Source: Pedobacter sp. MC2016-05 | GTDB taxonomy: Bacteria; Bacteroidota; Bacteroidia; Sphingobacteriales; Sphingobacteriaceae | Length of the DNA stretch: 64,000 nt | Direction: 5' to 3' | Assembly: GCF_026239735.1 (NCBI RefSeq) | Contig: NZ_JAPIVT010000016.1 | Location: 62,001 to 126,000, forward strand | Shown here: positions 8,992 to 18,163 of the stretch, one piece after another | Layout: each line of letters opens with the position of its first letter | How positions within the stretch are numbered: the stretch's first letter is position 1 | Program-made: the position numbers and the translations under genes | Notes under the pieces: generated by a model | Told to the model about the DNA's origin: nothing | Databases searched by the model: none | What the model saw: only the letters and a program-made list of their open reading frames with translations

Positions 8992-10083
8992 ATGAAAATT
9001 GGAATCATAGCGCATCTCAAGCATCCTATTGTTGCGCCCTTTGCTGGCGGCCTTGAAGTTTTCACTCATCAGGTTACTAAAAGCTTGCAAGCCCTGGGGC
9101 ACGAAGTTATACTTTTTGCCAGCGATGCATCAGATCAAACCTTGCCTTTAGAACCCATCTATTCTGATGAACATTACGATAAAAAAACTAAGGTTAGAAA
9201 AAAGCAAAAGGATCTTCCATCAGAATATATAGCAGAGCACCATGCTTATTTTAACCTGATGATGCATATTGATGATTATGAACTCGACGTTATTTTTAAT
9301 AATAGCCTCCACTACATTCCCATCACCATGGCTGCTACGCTGGAAACGCCGATGATAACGGTATTACACACGCCACCTTTTTACGAACTTAAAATGGCAA
9401 TCGAAGCAGAGCGCCGCCAGCCAGTAATTGACTACATCACCGTATCGCAGCAAAATGCCCGAAACTGGAGTGATGTAGTATCAGACTGTGCCGTCATATT
9501 AAACGGAATTAAGTTAGCTGAGTGGCCTTTTAATCCGAGCACCACTATAGCAAAACATGCACTTTGGTTCGGAAGAATTCATCCTGATAAAGGATTGCAC
9601 CTAGCTATTGCAGCGGCGAGAACTGCCGGAATACCATTACATGTTGCAGGCGGCATCGCCGATCAAAAATACTTCGACAAAGAAATTAAACCGCTTTTAG
9701 GTGATGATATCAAATTGCTTGGGCTATTGAATCATGAGCAATTAAGTAAAGAAATTTGCCAGGCCAGCGCTTGCCTGATTACGCCATGTTGGGAAGAACC
9801 CTTTGGTTTTGTAGTTGCAGAAGCGATGGCCTGTGGTACTCCTATTTCCGGTTTTAAAATGGGCGCATTGCCTGAGTTGGTTGCTCCAGAAACGGGCATC
9901 TTGGTCGATTTTGGCGATACTGAGGGATTAGGTGAAGCCCTAAAAAACGTGACGAAGCTAGATAGAAAATACATTCATGAGTATGCCAATGAAAAATTTA
10001 GTTTCGATAAAATGATAGCAAATTATGTGTGCTTTATGGAAGAAGTAGCCGAAAAAAGGAAAAACCTAAAATACGCCGGATGA
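8992..10083 (+). CDS. GT4-type glycosyltransferase
   Basis: The 363-residue protein has the GT-B fold of family 4: an N-terminal domain with the donor/acceptor glycine loop FAGGLEVFTHQV near residue 20 and a C-terminal nucleotide-sugar domain beginning near ALWFGRIHPDKG. The EX7E motif is visible as EPFGFVVAE (E269 and E277), followed by AMACGTPISG. It has no membrane segment and should act in the cytoplasm. Its TGA overlaps the start of the acyl-CoA-dehydrogenase-like gene (ATGA at 10080), and the next two genes also overlap, so it heads a four-gene operon. Sugar and acceptor are unknown. Confidence 0.9.
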   Translation: MKIGIIAHLKHPIVAPFAGGLEVFTHQVTKSLQALGHEVILFASDASDQTLPLEPIYSDEHYDKKTKVRKKQKDLPSEYIAEHHAYFNLMMHIDDYELDVIFNNSLHYIPITMAATLETPMITVLHTPPFYELKMAIEAERRQPVIDYITVSQQNARNWSDVVSDCAVILNGIKLAEWPFNPSTTIAKHALWFGRIHPDKGLHLAIAAARTAGIPLHVAGGIADQKYFDKEIKPLLGDDIKLLGLLNHEQLSKEICQASACLITPCWEEPFGFVVAEAMACGTPISGFKMGALPELVAPETGILVDFGDTEGLGEALKNVTKLDRKYIHEYANEKFSFDKMIANYVCFMEEVAEKRKNLKYAG

Positions 10084-11225
10084 AACTTGAGAATGATACC
10101 CTAGCAGAACCTACAACTTTTGATTGGTTTCGGTTTAGACAAGTTCTCATCGAAATTGAAGCCATGGCGGCTGAAACTGAAAATGACCCCAACGGCCCTG
10201 TAAAAGAATTTGAATTGTTACATAACTGCGGTGCACTGGAGCTGGTTTTACCAGATCATGCCCTGGATTTCAGCCGTCCAAATACGCCAGCCTTATTGCA
10301 ACTGCTAAAGGATATTGGCAAAGCAAACCTTTCCGTAGGTCGAATTTTTGAGGGTCATATCAATACCTTGTACCTTATTCATTTATATGCAACTCCTCAT
10401 CAACGCCATAAATGGTACAATGGGGTAATAGAAAACGGCGATATTTTTGGCATTTGGAATACGCAAAATCAGAATGGAATCCAGTACACAGAAACAAGTA
10501 GCCAGCTGGAAATAGCCGGGAGTAAGACATTTTGTTCCGGTGCAATGCTGGTTAATAAAGCACTTATTACCGGCAACATTAAGACTGTTGAAAGAGATGG
10601 TTGGCAGATGGCTATTATTGATATGGATCGAATTTCCAAGGATCAGATAGATAAAGAGAGTTGGAAACCCCTTGGAATGAAGGCTTCTGGGAGTTATACC
10701 GTAGATTTTAGTGGATACCAGTTAGATGATTCGGAACTATTGGGCGAACCTGGTATCTATTTAAAACAGCCTTATTTTAATGGAGGAGCTATTCGTTTTG
10801 CTGCCGTACAACTTGGTGGAGCAGAAGCCATCGCGGAACATACCGCTAATTACCTCAAAGAGTTAAATCGAACCGACGATCCTTTCCAGCAATTGCGGCT
10901 GTCGTGTATCATGTCGGCGGTAATGTCAGGTCGTTTGTGGCTGGAGCAGGCTGGTAAATATTTCGATAGTTGGGTAAACGAAGGTAATCATGATGAAGAC
11001 CTGATTGCCTTTGCCAATATGACAAGGGTAAATATTGAGGAAATTTGCCTCACCGTGATGGATAACAGCAACAGATGTGTTGGGGCAAGGGGGTTGATGG
11101 AAACTGGAAATCTGGGTCGAATTTTCCGCGACCTGACCTTTTATTTAAGGCAGCCAGCACCAGATGCAACCCGACTTAATGTTGCAAAATTTTTTATCAA
11201 TAATCCATCAGCTTTTCATGAATAA
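10080..11225 (+). CDS. Acyl-CoA-dehydrogenase-fold flavoprotein
   Basis: The 381-residue product has the order of an acyl-CoA dehydrogenase: an alpha N-terminal domain, a central beta domain (GIWNTQNQNG ... FCSGAMLVNKALIT ... WKPLGMKASGSYTVDF) and a C-terminal helical domain. The start is taken at the ATGA overlap with the upstream gene. At the place where beta-oxidation enzymes usually carry the catalytic glutamate (YEGT-like motif), this protein reads FYLRQPAPDATR, so the usual base is missing. That fits relatives that act as flavin monooxygenases or work on carrier-bound or sugar-linked substrates. Being inside a glycosyltransferase/deacetylase operon, it probably modifies a biosynthetic intermediate rather than degrading fatty acids. 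That is inference. Confidence 0.85.
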   Translation: MKLENDTLAEPTTFDWFRFRQVLIEIEAMAAETENDPNGPVKEFELLHNCGALELVLPDHALDFSRPNTPALLQLLKDIGKANLSVGRIFEGHINTLYLIHLYATPHQRHKWYNGVIENGDIFGIWNTQNQNGIQYTETSSQLEIAGSKTFCSGAMLVNKALITGNIKTVERDGWQMAIIDMDRISKDQIDKESWKPLGMKASGSYTVDFSGYQLDDSELLGEPGIYLKQPYFNGGAIRFAAVQLGGAEAIAEHTANYLKELNRTDDPFQQLRLSCIMSAVMSGRLWLEQAGKYFDSWVNEGNHDEDLIAFANMTRVNIEEICLTVMDNSNRCVGARGLMETGNLGRIFRDLTFYLRQPAPDATRLNVAKFFINNPSAFHE

Positions 11226-12549
11226 TCCTTTCGATAAACAAAAATTTTGGAAAACTGCCATTTCCGTAGCCCCACAAGATTTAAAAAAATATAGCACTTG
11301 CCTGGTCATGGTCCCTCATCCCGATGATGAATCTTTGGCTTGTGCCGGACTTATTGCTACCTTGATTAGCCTGAATGTGGAAGTTTTTATTATTCTCACC
11401 ACAGATGGAAGCAAATCTCATCCAAATTCGCGAAAATATCCAGCAGAAAAACTGGCTGAACTTAGGTTATCAGAGCTTAAAAATGCCTTAAATTTATTGG
11501 GTACAAAAGAAGAAAACTGGCGATTTTATGGTGCTGAAGATGCAGCAATGCCCGGAAAAGGAACGCCAGGATTTATAGAATTAGTTGATCGGCTATGTGC
11601 AGATTTGACACAAATTAAACCCGACCTGATCCTGGTCCCCTATGAGTTGGATCCACATTGTGATCATAGAGCAACGCATCAACTGCTTATTTCTGCGCTT
11701 GAACAATCGAAAATTGGTCGCCCCAAAATCTGGGAATATCCCATTTGGCTTTATGAAAATGCCATAGAAGAAGATATACCGAAGCTCGATGAAGAGGAAT
11801 TGTTAGCGCTTGAGGTGAGCAATTATTTACCGCTTAAGGTAAAATGTATTAATGCGCACCAATCGCAGGTAAGCCACTTAATCGATGATGATACAAATGG
11901 TTTTATCTTGTTACCAGATGTAATTGACAATTTTTTAACGGAGCGAGAGTATTTCATGGAGCGAAAAAAAATCAATCCGGAGGCCACCTTATCCGAAAAT
12001 TATTTTGAAGAGATGTATTCGAAAAATCGGGATCCATGGAATTTTGAAACAAGTAAATATGAAGAAGAAAAATATAATGCTACCATTGCAGCTATCCCAG
12101 CCGGCAGTTATAATAAAGCATTAGAAATTGGCTGCTCTATTGGCGTTTTAACCGAGAAGATTGCAACACTTTCCGACCATCTTGTGGCAATTGATATCAG
12201 CAATACGGCTTTAACTCAAGCAAAAGAACGCCTTAAATCTGCTTCGAATGTCGAATTTCGATTGGGCGGCATTCCTACAGCTTTTCCAGAAGGGAATTTC
12301 GATCTAATCTTAATGAGTGAGGTAGGTTATTATCTCTCTAAGGAGGATCTTCTCTTGACAAGAGCAAAAATATCAAATGCCCTAAATCAGAATGGGATCC
12401 TGGTTTTGGTCCACTGGACCCATTTTGTGGCCGACTATCCCTTAACTGGAGATGAAGTACACAATTGCTTTACAGATCAGGGGTTTTCTCGCCTACACCA
12501 CAGCGCCACTACAGACTATCGATTAGACGTGTTACAAAAATTAAACTGA
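11218..12549 (+). CDS. PIG-L deacetylase fused to NodS-like SAM methyltransferase
   Basis: The 443-residue protein joins two enzymes. Residues 25-235 are a PIG-L/LmbE zinc deacetylase with the metal motif HPDDE (34-38) and the distal histidines of DPHCDHRATH (H147, H150, H154). Such enzymes remove acetyl groups from N-acetylglucosamine-type amino sugars. Residues 262-443 are a class I methyltransferase with the NodS-type lead MYSKNRDPWNFETSKYEE, motif I LEIGCSIG (302-309) and acidic VAIDIS. NodS N-methylates a deacetylated amino sugar during Nod factor synthesis, so deacetylation followed by N-methylation of the freed amine is a natural reading. The start is the ATG at 11218, overlapping the upstream gene by 8 bases. 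The downstream glycosyltransferase overlaps by one base. Confidence 0.9.
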   Translation: MNNPFDKQKFWKTAISVAPQDLKKYSTCLVMVPHPDDESLACAGLIATLISLNVEVFIILTTDGSKSHPNSRKYPAEKLAELRLSELKNALNLLGTKEENWRFYGAEDAAMPGKGTPGFIELVDRLCADLTQIKPDLILVPYELDPHCDHRATHQLLISALEQSKIGRPKIWEYPIWLYENAIEEDIPKLDEEELLALEVSNYLPLKVKCINAHQSQVSHLIDDDTNGFILLPDVIDNFLTEREYFMERKKINPEATLSENYFEEMYSKNRDPWNFETSKYEEEKYNATIAAIPAGSYNKALEIGCSIGVLTEKIATLSDHLVAIDISNTALTQAKERLKSASNVEFRLGGIPTAFPEGNFDLILMSEVGYYLSKEDLLLTRAKISNALNQNGILVLVHWTHFVADYPLTGDEVHNCFTDQGFSRLHHSATTDYRLDVLQKLN

Positions 12550-13598
12550 TGCCTTTCACCATCGCATTTTATGTTCACCATCATGGCTCAGGCCATTGGA
12601 TGCGCACCATACAAATAGTAAAAGCACTTCCTGATTATAAAATCATTTTGTTTGGAAGCGCTCTACAAACGGTAGATCTTGCTAGTTTACCAAATGTAAC
12701 ACTCATTCATTTACCGCTAGATTTCGATGATGCAAGTCTTGACGAAGGGCCAAACGATACACTTCCCGGAACCTTTCACTATGCGCCACTGAATGTACCT
12801 GGCATAAGAAATAGAATGGCAATAATGTCCAACGTTTTTAAGAAAGAATCATCGATGATTTTAGTGGTGGATGTTTCAGTAGAAATTACTTTATTCGCCC
12901 GTTTGTGCGGCATCCCTACCATCGTAATGGCGCAGCATGGAAAGCGAAATGATTTGCCACACTTAATGGCATTTCAAAGTGCAGGGTTGATCCTCGCACC
13001 ATTTTCTGAATCACTTTATGTTGGCGAGCGCAATTGGGTATACGATAAAACATTTTTCACTGGCGGATTTTCCAGGTTCATTCCTGATGGAAGACATGAA
13101 GTGAAGGAAAATGAAATCGCCATTCTCATCGGTGCTGGCGGCACTTCTATAAATGCCAGTTTAATCAAACACATTGCTCAACAATCTCCGACTCTTATTT
13201 TCCATGTTATTGGGGAGGAGATAAAAGATGATGAAAACGCCAACATTTTCTGGCATGGAAGAGTTGATCATCCGCAAGCGTTATTGGAATCTGTCAGTAT
13301 TATTATTGGCAATACCGGTCACAACACTGTGATGGAAGTGGCTACCTTAAATAAACGGTTTATCGGCATTCCTGAATCGAGGCCTTTTGCCGAACAAGAA
13401 CAAAAAGCAGAAGCAGTAGCCGGGCGGCGAGGAATTTATATTGTTAGTATAGATGACTTGTGGCGTACCAAATGGCAAGATATTTTTGATCAAATTATTC
13501 GAGAGGAACCAGATTGGAGCGATGTAATTTTACCAAACGCCATCGATAATATGGCCAAAGCCATTGTGAACACCGGCAACAAATTCTTTAAATCTTAA
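12549..13598 (+). CDS. MurG-like glycosyltransferase
   Basis: The 349-residue product starts at the TGATG overlap (ATG 12549). The N-terminus HHHGSGHWMRT resembles the glycine-rich acceptor loop of GT-B enzymes related to MurG and family 28. The C-terminal domain holds LIGAGGTSIN, FWHGRVDHPQALLES and GNTGHNTVMEVATLN, followed by IPESRPFAEQEQKAEAV, the usual donor-binding segment. It is a soluble, probably membrane-peripheral enzyme that would transfer a sugar from a nucleotide donor. It is the last gene of the four-gene operon and its 3' end overlaps the convergent GT2 gene by 4 bases. Confidence 0.88.
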   Translation: MPFTIAFYVHHHGSGHWMRTIQIVKALPDYKIILFGSALQTVDLASLPNVTLIHLPLDFDDASLDEGPNDTLPGTFHYAPLNVPGIRNRMAIMSNVFKKESSMILVVDVSVEITLFARLCGIPTIVMAQHGKRNDLPHLMAFQSAGLILAPFSESLYVGERNWVYDKTFFTGGFSRFIPDGRHEVKENEIAILIGAGGTSINASLIKHIAQQSPTLIFHVIGEEIKDDENANIFWHGRVDHPQALLESVSIIIGNTGHNTVMEVATLNKRFIGIPESRPFAEQEQKAEAVAGRRGIYIVSIDDLWRTKWQDIFDQIIREEPDWSDVILPNAIDNMAKAIVNTGNKFFKS

Positions 13599-14410
13599 AC
13601 TTTTCTGGCTTTTAATATTTCTTGTTGATTAGGCTTTCTGAGGATACGAAGTTGATCGTTATCCCAGGTGATAAGACCCAAATTAACAAAGCTTTTCAAC
13701 CACCCTTCCATGGGCCATTTTTTCCATTTTTTGAAAAATACTTTGGCATTACGTACGATATCATCGAAATGATTAAGCGGTGGTTTGTACTGCTCGTGAT
13801 ATTGGTGATAGGCTACTGCAGCTATTAATTTCATACCGACTGCCTGTTCCCTGGCGGTAAAGGCGAAGTCAGTATCTTCTGCTCCATAACCTGCAAACAT
13901 TTCATCAAAACCTTCAATTTTCCTGTAATCTTCTGCAAAACATCCAAAATTAAGCGACCAAAATAGTTCGTGTGGTAGTGTTGTCATTCCAAACCTGATG
14001 GGGTCTGGTTCACTGCTTGCCTCCAGCTCCGAAAACCAATCTGCATGTCTATCAAAGCCAATTTGTAGATAACGAACTTCACCATTTACTAAAAAGCCCA
14101 CTTGAAAATTATTGAGATACGTTTCTACGAGGAGCGATGAGGGAATGCAATCCACATCCAAAAAAATCAACCTATCTCCTGCTGCATTTTTAGCCGCAAA
14201 ATTTCTGGCCGCGGCCAATGGCAAATCTTCACGATGTGAAAAAGAAAACTGCTTAATAATAAACGGCGTATCTGGAAGGTTACGCTCAGGCTCATTCATA
14301 AATACAACAACAAGCTCGTCAGGCAAAATAGTATTCGCAGCCAAGGCTTTAATTAAATTGTTCAAGGCACCGGCTCGACCTTTTACTATGGTTAAAACAG
14401 ATATGCTCAT
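13595..14410 (-). CDS. GT2-type glycosyltransferase with C-terminal galactosyltransferase-like motif
   Basis: The 271-residue protein is a GT-A glycosyltransferase. It has the N-terminal beta strand SVLTIVKGR, the metal-binding DxD as FLDVDC (D85, D87), and a C-terminal segment EGFDEMFAGYGAEDTDF (ED at 178-179), the signature seen in galactosyltransferase-type C-terminal domains. No membrane segment is seen. It follows the other GT2 gene by one base on the minus strand and faces the four-gene glyco operon. Convergent arrangement and shared theme suggest the two operons serve one pathway. Confidence 0.87.
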   Translation of the reverse strand: MSISVLTIVKGRAGALNNLIKALAANTILPDELVVVFMNEPERNLPDTPFIIKQFSFSHREDLPLAAARNFAAKNAAGDRLIFLDVDCIPSSLLVETYLNNFQVGFLVNGEVRYLQIGFDRHADWFSELEASSEPDPIRFGMTTLPHELFWSLNFGCFAEDYRKIEGFDEMFAGYGAEDTDFAFTAREQAVGMKLIAAVAYHQYHEQYKPPLNHFDDIVRNAKVFFKKWKKWPMEGWLKSFVNLGLITWDNDQLRILRKPNQQEILKARKV

Positions 14411-14411
14411 T

Positions 14412-15602
14412 TTAAACTGCCATGGCTATATCATTCAATTCAGTTTCCTCGCTATCAACAGTCGTTTGTGCTGCAAAATAATTTCTGAAATCTGCTATTG
14501 CTTCTGATATCGGGATCAACACTAATAAATCGGGAAAATTTTCGGTTAAATGCTGTTCCATTAGCTCCCAGAGTGATTCGAAATATTGATGTTCATTAAT
14601 CAATGCCAGTAATGCGTCGCTATCGAAATGAAGTTTAAAAGCCATTAAATTAATATCACGAATAACCTGCCTATCCGCTTTGGCACTTTCCCACAATTGC
14701 CTTAATTCCTTTTTGAAGGAGAACTTAGTCATAACCGTTTCCAACGATTCTACCATTTGTTCTTCTCTTTTCAAACTCATATTTTCCCATTGCTGAAGCT
14801 GAACGGAAAACCCAAAATCTACTCTCCCTTGCAAGCGTGAAGAAGTATAAACGCGAACCTTTGGCGAATGGCGCATAATGGCATCTACCCTTTTAAGTGC
14901 CTTTCTAAACTCTTCATCTTCCAAAAAAGGAATAGCCGGAATTCTGCCAGCCCTTTCATAAATATCGCAGGTAACGGCCAGGCTCGGACCATAACACTGG
15001 AAGTGCCTTGGCCAGGGATTTTTCACACAAGGATCAGTTTCTGACTCCATCCTCGTTTTCAAAAACCGATAGGTTACATCTCTCAAGTGATGAATTTTTG
15101 ATAAGTTGGGTGTATCGCTTGGAATAATTCGTCCTCCTACAACATCTACTCCTTGCTCCATTTCGGTCAGGATATGATGTATCCAGCAGCCGTCAACTTC
15201 ACTATCGGCATCAGTTGATACGATGATGCCTTTATTTCCGGCAACCTGGTTCAAACGAGAAAATGCAGCATCCATCAGGAGCCGTCTGGCCGTACCAATA
15301 TGAGCTACATCCTTATTCAATTTTAAACATTGAACATATAAGTTAAACCCTGGAAATTCCTGCTGATAACTTTTGCAAATCTCGAATGTTTCGTCACTGC
15401 AATTATTAGCCAACACTAAAACTTCATAAAGCTGATGCGAAACAGGATTTCCAAAATCGTCGAATTGTTTTCGAAGCGCATGAAGCGTCGAGACAATAAA
15501 CTGTGCTTCGTTTTTTGCCGGAACGATTACGGATAATCGCAAAAACGGGTTTGGAGATTCGGGAAAGCAGAGTTCGGACTTTAGATGAAGTGTGGAATCC
15601 AT
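14412..15602 (-). CDS. GT2-type glycosyltransferase
   Basis: The 396-residue product has a GT-A domain with LSVIVPAKNEAQFI at 23-35, ANNCSDET near 65-72 and the DxD motif TDADSE (D131, D133). The C-terminal 150 residues are helical and not typical of well-known GT2 enzymes. It is soluble. It is first in a two-gene unit with the following GT2 gene (one-base gap). It belongs with the neighbouring glyco cluster; donor and acceptor are unknown. Confidence 0.87.
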   Translation of the reverse strand: MDSTLHLKSELCFPESPNPFLRLSVIVPAKNEAQFIVSTLHALRKQFDDFGNPVSHQLYEVLVLANNCSDETFEICKSYQQEFPGFNLYVQCLKLNKDVAHIGTARRLLMDAAFSRLNQVAGNKGIIVSTDADSEVDGCWIHHILTEMEQGVDVVGGRIIPSDTPNLSKIHHLRDVTYRFLKTRMESETDPCVKNPWPRHFQCYGPSLAVTCDIYERAGRIPAIPFLEDEEFRKALKRVDAIMRHSPKVRVYTSSRLQGRVDFGFSVQLQQWENMSLKREEQMVESLETVMTKFSFKKELRQLWESAKADRQVIRDINLMAFKLHFDSDALLALINEHQYFESLWELMEQHLTENFPDLLVLIPISEAIADFRNYFAAQTTVDSEETELNDIAMAV

Positions 15603-15725
15603 AAAGGGTGTAAATTCTTAGTATCAGATTTACAACATGATGGAAACAATAAAGTTCTGCGTATTTCTATCCTGATTAATACGGTTCCCTACTCTAAATG
15701 ATGATGATGCATCTATCAACAATAT

Positions 15726-16802
15726 CTAAGGAACAATGGTATAAAATAAATAGGAAGCAAAGATTACCAAAAGCACTACACCCTGCTGGGCATTGGTTTT
15801 GCCGGTAGCCAACGAAAACATAATGGTAATCATGGCCAGTAAAAGCAATACCGTCGAACTCATGTCGATACCGAGGGTAATGGGCATGCCGAATACAATA
15901 GAAACGGTAGCTACTGCAGGGATGGTCAAGCCAATACTTGCCAAAGCAGATCCCAAAGCGAGGTTTAAACTGGTTTGCAAACGATCAGATTTTACTGCCC
16001 GATAAGCAGCCATTCCTTCTGGCAAAAGCACAATTGCCGCAATAATTACGCCCACGACCGATTGAGGAGCACCTAAACTAATCACCATCACTTCTATATC
16101 TTTCGATAGATATTTAGCCAGCAACACAACGGCGACCAGACTTATCACCAGTAAAACCATACTGCTACCTGAAGTGATCCCATTGGGCGCTTCCACATGC
16201 TCGTCTTCCGAGCTGGTATCTTTGGGTAAAAAATAATCCCGATGTCTCACGGTTTGCATAAAAATAAAACCGCCGTATAAAACGAGCGAAACAATGGAAA
16301 CAAACACGAGCTGACTTACCGTATATTCTCCTACTGCACCACTAATGGTATAATTTGGAAGAATTAAAGTAAGCACTAAAATAGCCGCCAGCGTAATTAA
16401 AGCAGCATTTACACCCTGTAATTTATAAAGTTGTTCTTTGAATTTGATTCCTCCCCGCAGTAAGCAGATGCCCACGATAGCGGTAAGGATAATCATTACG
16501 GCGGCAAAAACGGTATCTCTCGCTAAAGAGCGGGTTTGTTCGCCACCGGCAAGCATTAAAGAAACAATTAAGCCAACCTCAATGGTAGTAATGGCCAGGG
16601 CAAGTATGATGGTACCAAAGGGCTCGCCAACTTTATGGGCGATTACTTCTGCATGATGAACTGATGCTAAAACACTACCTATTAACAATGCGGCCAAAGC
16701 AACTTTTAGATAGACACTTGAATCGTTACCGCTAAATAAATATACGATGACACTAATTATTGGGAGCGCAATTGTCCATTTGGGTAGGTCGATTTTCTTC
16801 AT
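15726..16802 (-). CDS. chaA: ChaA-type calcium/sodium:proton antiporter
   Basis: From the ATG at 16800-16802 (MKKIDLPKW) the protein has 358 residues, close to E. coli ChaA. The frame is open further upstream to 16943, but that extension is hydrophilic, unlike the family. It has about eleven hydrophobic segments and the two CaCA repeat motifs: AEVIAHKVGEPFGTIILALAITTIEVGL in the first half and LLPEGMAAYRAVKSDRLQTSLNLALGSALASIGL in the second. The glutamates in both repeats bind the cation. The protein exchanges Ca2+ or Na+ for protons across the inner membrane. It is transcribed alone. Confidence 0.88.
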   Translation of the reverse strand: MKKIDLPKWTIALPIISVIVYLFSGNDSSVYLKVALAALLIGSVLASVHHAEVIAHKVGEPFGTIILALAITTIEVGLIVSLMLAGGEQTRSLARDTVFAAVMIILTAIVGICLLRGGIKFKEQLYKLQGVNAALITLAAILVLTLILPNYTISGAVGEYTVSQLVFVSIVSLVLYGGFIFMQTVRHRDYFLPKDTSSEDEHVEAPNGITSGSSMVLLVISLVAVVLLAKYLSKDIEVMVISLGAPQSVVGVIIAAIVLLPEGMAAYRAVKSDRLQTSLNLALGSALASIGLTIPAVATVSIVFGMPITLGIDMSSTVLLLLAMITIMFSLATGKTNAQQGVVLLVIFASYLFYTIVP

Positions 16803-17086
16803 AAGTAATTTTGGTAACAAACAAATAAGACCTTCTATGGTTTGCGTAAAAATTATCATTAACGTTAAATCAGGCTGCCCCAACTCTTCAATGAACAACG
16901 TTAATCTGAATCTGCAAATGGATAAAAGCTTCCTATACTCCAACCAAGAATGAATTACAGCCTCATTTATAAAACCTTTTTCAATTGGTCGGTGTCATTA
17001 ATGTAAGATCCATTGCAATGAGATTTTAAAAATCAAGTGTACAGAAATCTATTTGAAAACATAAACATCTACCTAAAATATATCAC

Positions 17087-18088
17087 ATGAAAAACGAATT
17101 AATAACAAGGCGGCAGGCGGTAACAGGCCTCGGCGTTGGGTTAGCGGGACTGGCCGTTTCGCCAGTTTTCGGTGCCGATGAGGTGCCTTTAACAGGCACT
17201 GCAGCAGCTGCACTTCAAGATCCGACAACAAAGTATCCGCGTCCGCCTTTTAAACCGCAACAGCAACCTTTTCCAGGTTTAGCCAGCAAAATGGATCCAA
17301 GGCCAGATCATGGCGAGGAATCATACAAAGGTTCAGGACGTTTAGCTGGAAGAAAAGCACTCATTACCGGTGGCGATTCGGGGATGGGTAGAGCCGCAGC
17401 CATTGCTTTTGCCCGCGAGGGTGCAGATATAGTGATTAATTATTTGCCCGCAGAGGAAGAAGATGCTAAAGAGGTAATTGCGCTGATCACCAAAGCTGGC
17501 AGAAAAGGATTTGCCATTCCTGGCGATTTAAGAGAAGAATCTTTCTGTAAAAAGTTGGTGGATGACAGTGTAAAACGCTTAGGCGGATTAGACATTGTAG
17601 TAAGTAACGCCGCCCGACAGCAAACAAAACCATCAATCCTGGATATTAGCACCGAAGATTTTGATGCCACAATGAAAACAAATATTTATGGTCCTTTCTG
17701 GTTGCTTAAGGCTTCAATTCCACATCTTAAACCCGGATCGAGCATTATCGTTACTACTTCAGAACAGGCAAATGATCCGTCACCAGAATTATTTGACTAT
17801 GCTCAAACCAAAGCAGCAAACACCAGTACAGTACGTTCATTAGCAAAATTTTTAACTCCAAAAGGCGTGCGGGTAAATGGTGTAGCACCCGGACCAATAT
17901 GGACACCATTACAGGTTGGAGGCGGCGCCACCAACGAAAAATTAAAGGAATTTGGAAAAGCAACCCCAATGGGCAGACCTGGGCAACCGGCGGAGCTTGC
18001 TTCAATTTATGTTCAGTTGGCTGATAATAGCGCAAGTTATTCGACAGGCCAAATTTATGGCGCTATGGGCGGCGGAGGACAACCTTAA
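17087..18088 (+). CDS. SDR oxidoreductase with Tat signal peptide
   Basis: The 333-residue protein begins with a twin-arginine signal: TRRQAVTG at 7-14, then GLGVGLAGLAVSPVFGA. It should be exported folded across the inner membrane. After a proline-rich linker (residues 45-70) comes a classical short-chain dehydrogenase: cofactor loop TGGDSGMGRA, SNAARQQ (the NAG-like motif) and the catalytic YAQTK pair. The body resembles the usually cytoplasmic YghA/YhdF-type SDRs. A Tat-exported NAD(P)-dependent SDR is unusual because free nicotinamide cofactor is scarce in the periplasm; the cofactor would have to travel bound. The substrate is unknown. A strong terminator follows. Confidence 0.85.
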   Translation: MKNELITRRQAVTGLGVGLAGLAVSPVFGADEVPLTGTAAAALQDPTTKYPRPPFKPQQQPFPGLASKMDPRPDHGEESYKGSGRLAGRKALITGGDSGMGRAAAIAFAREGADIVINYLPAEEEDAKEVIALITKAGRKGFAIPGDLREESFCKKLVDDSVKRLGGLDIVVSNAARQQTKPSILDISTEDFDATMKTNIYGPFWLLKASIPHLKPGSSIIVTTSEQANDPSPELFDYAQTKAANTSTVRSLAKFLTPKGVRVNGVAPGPIWTPLQVGGGATNEKLKEFGKATPMGRPGQPAELASIYVQLADNSASYSTGQIYGAMGGGGQP

Positions 18089-18112
18089 GCCCAATAAAAT
18101 TTTTAAGTTTCG

Positions 18113-18163
18113 AACCTCTTCTTGCAACCGTTAAATTTAAGGTTGTGAGAAGAGGTTTTTTTG
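18113..18163 (+). terminator. Rho-independent terminator after the Tat-SDR gene
   Basis: Long arms AACCTCTTCTTGCAACC and GGTTGTGAGAAGAGGTT pair around a short A/T loop and run directly into seven or more T. This is a strong intrinsic terminator 25 bases after the stop codon. Confidence 0.85.

Noticed and set aside
16803-16943. N-terminal extension of the ChaA antiporter
   Set aside because: The 47 extra residues are unlike the family; the ATG at 16802 gives the usual length and N-terminus.
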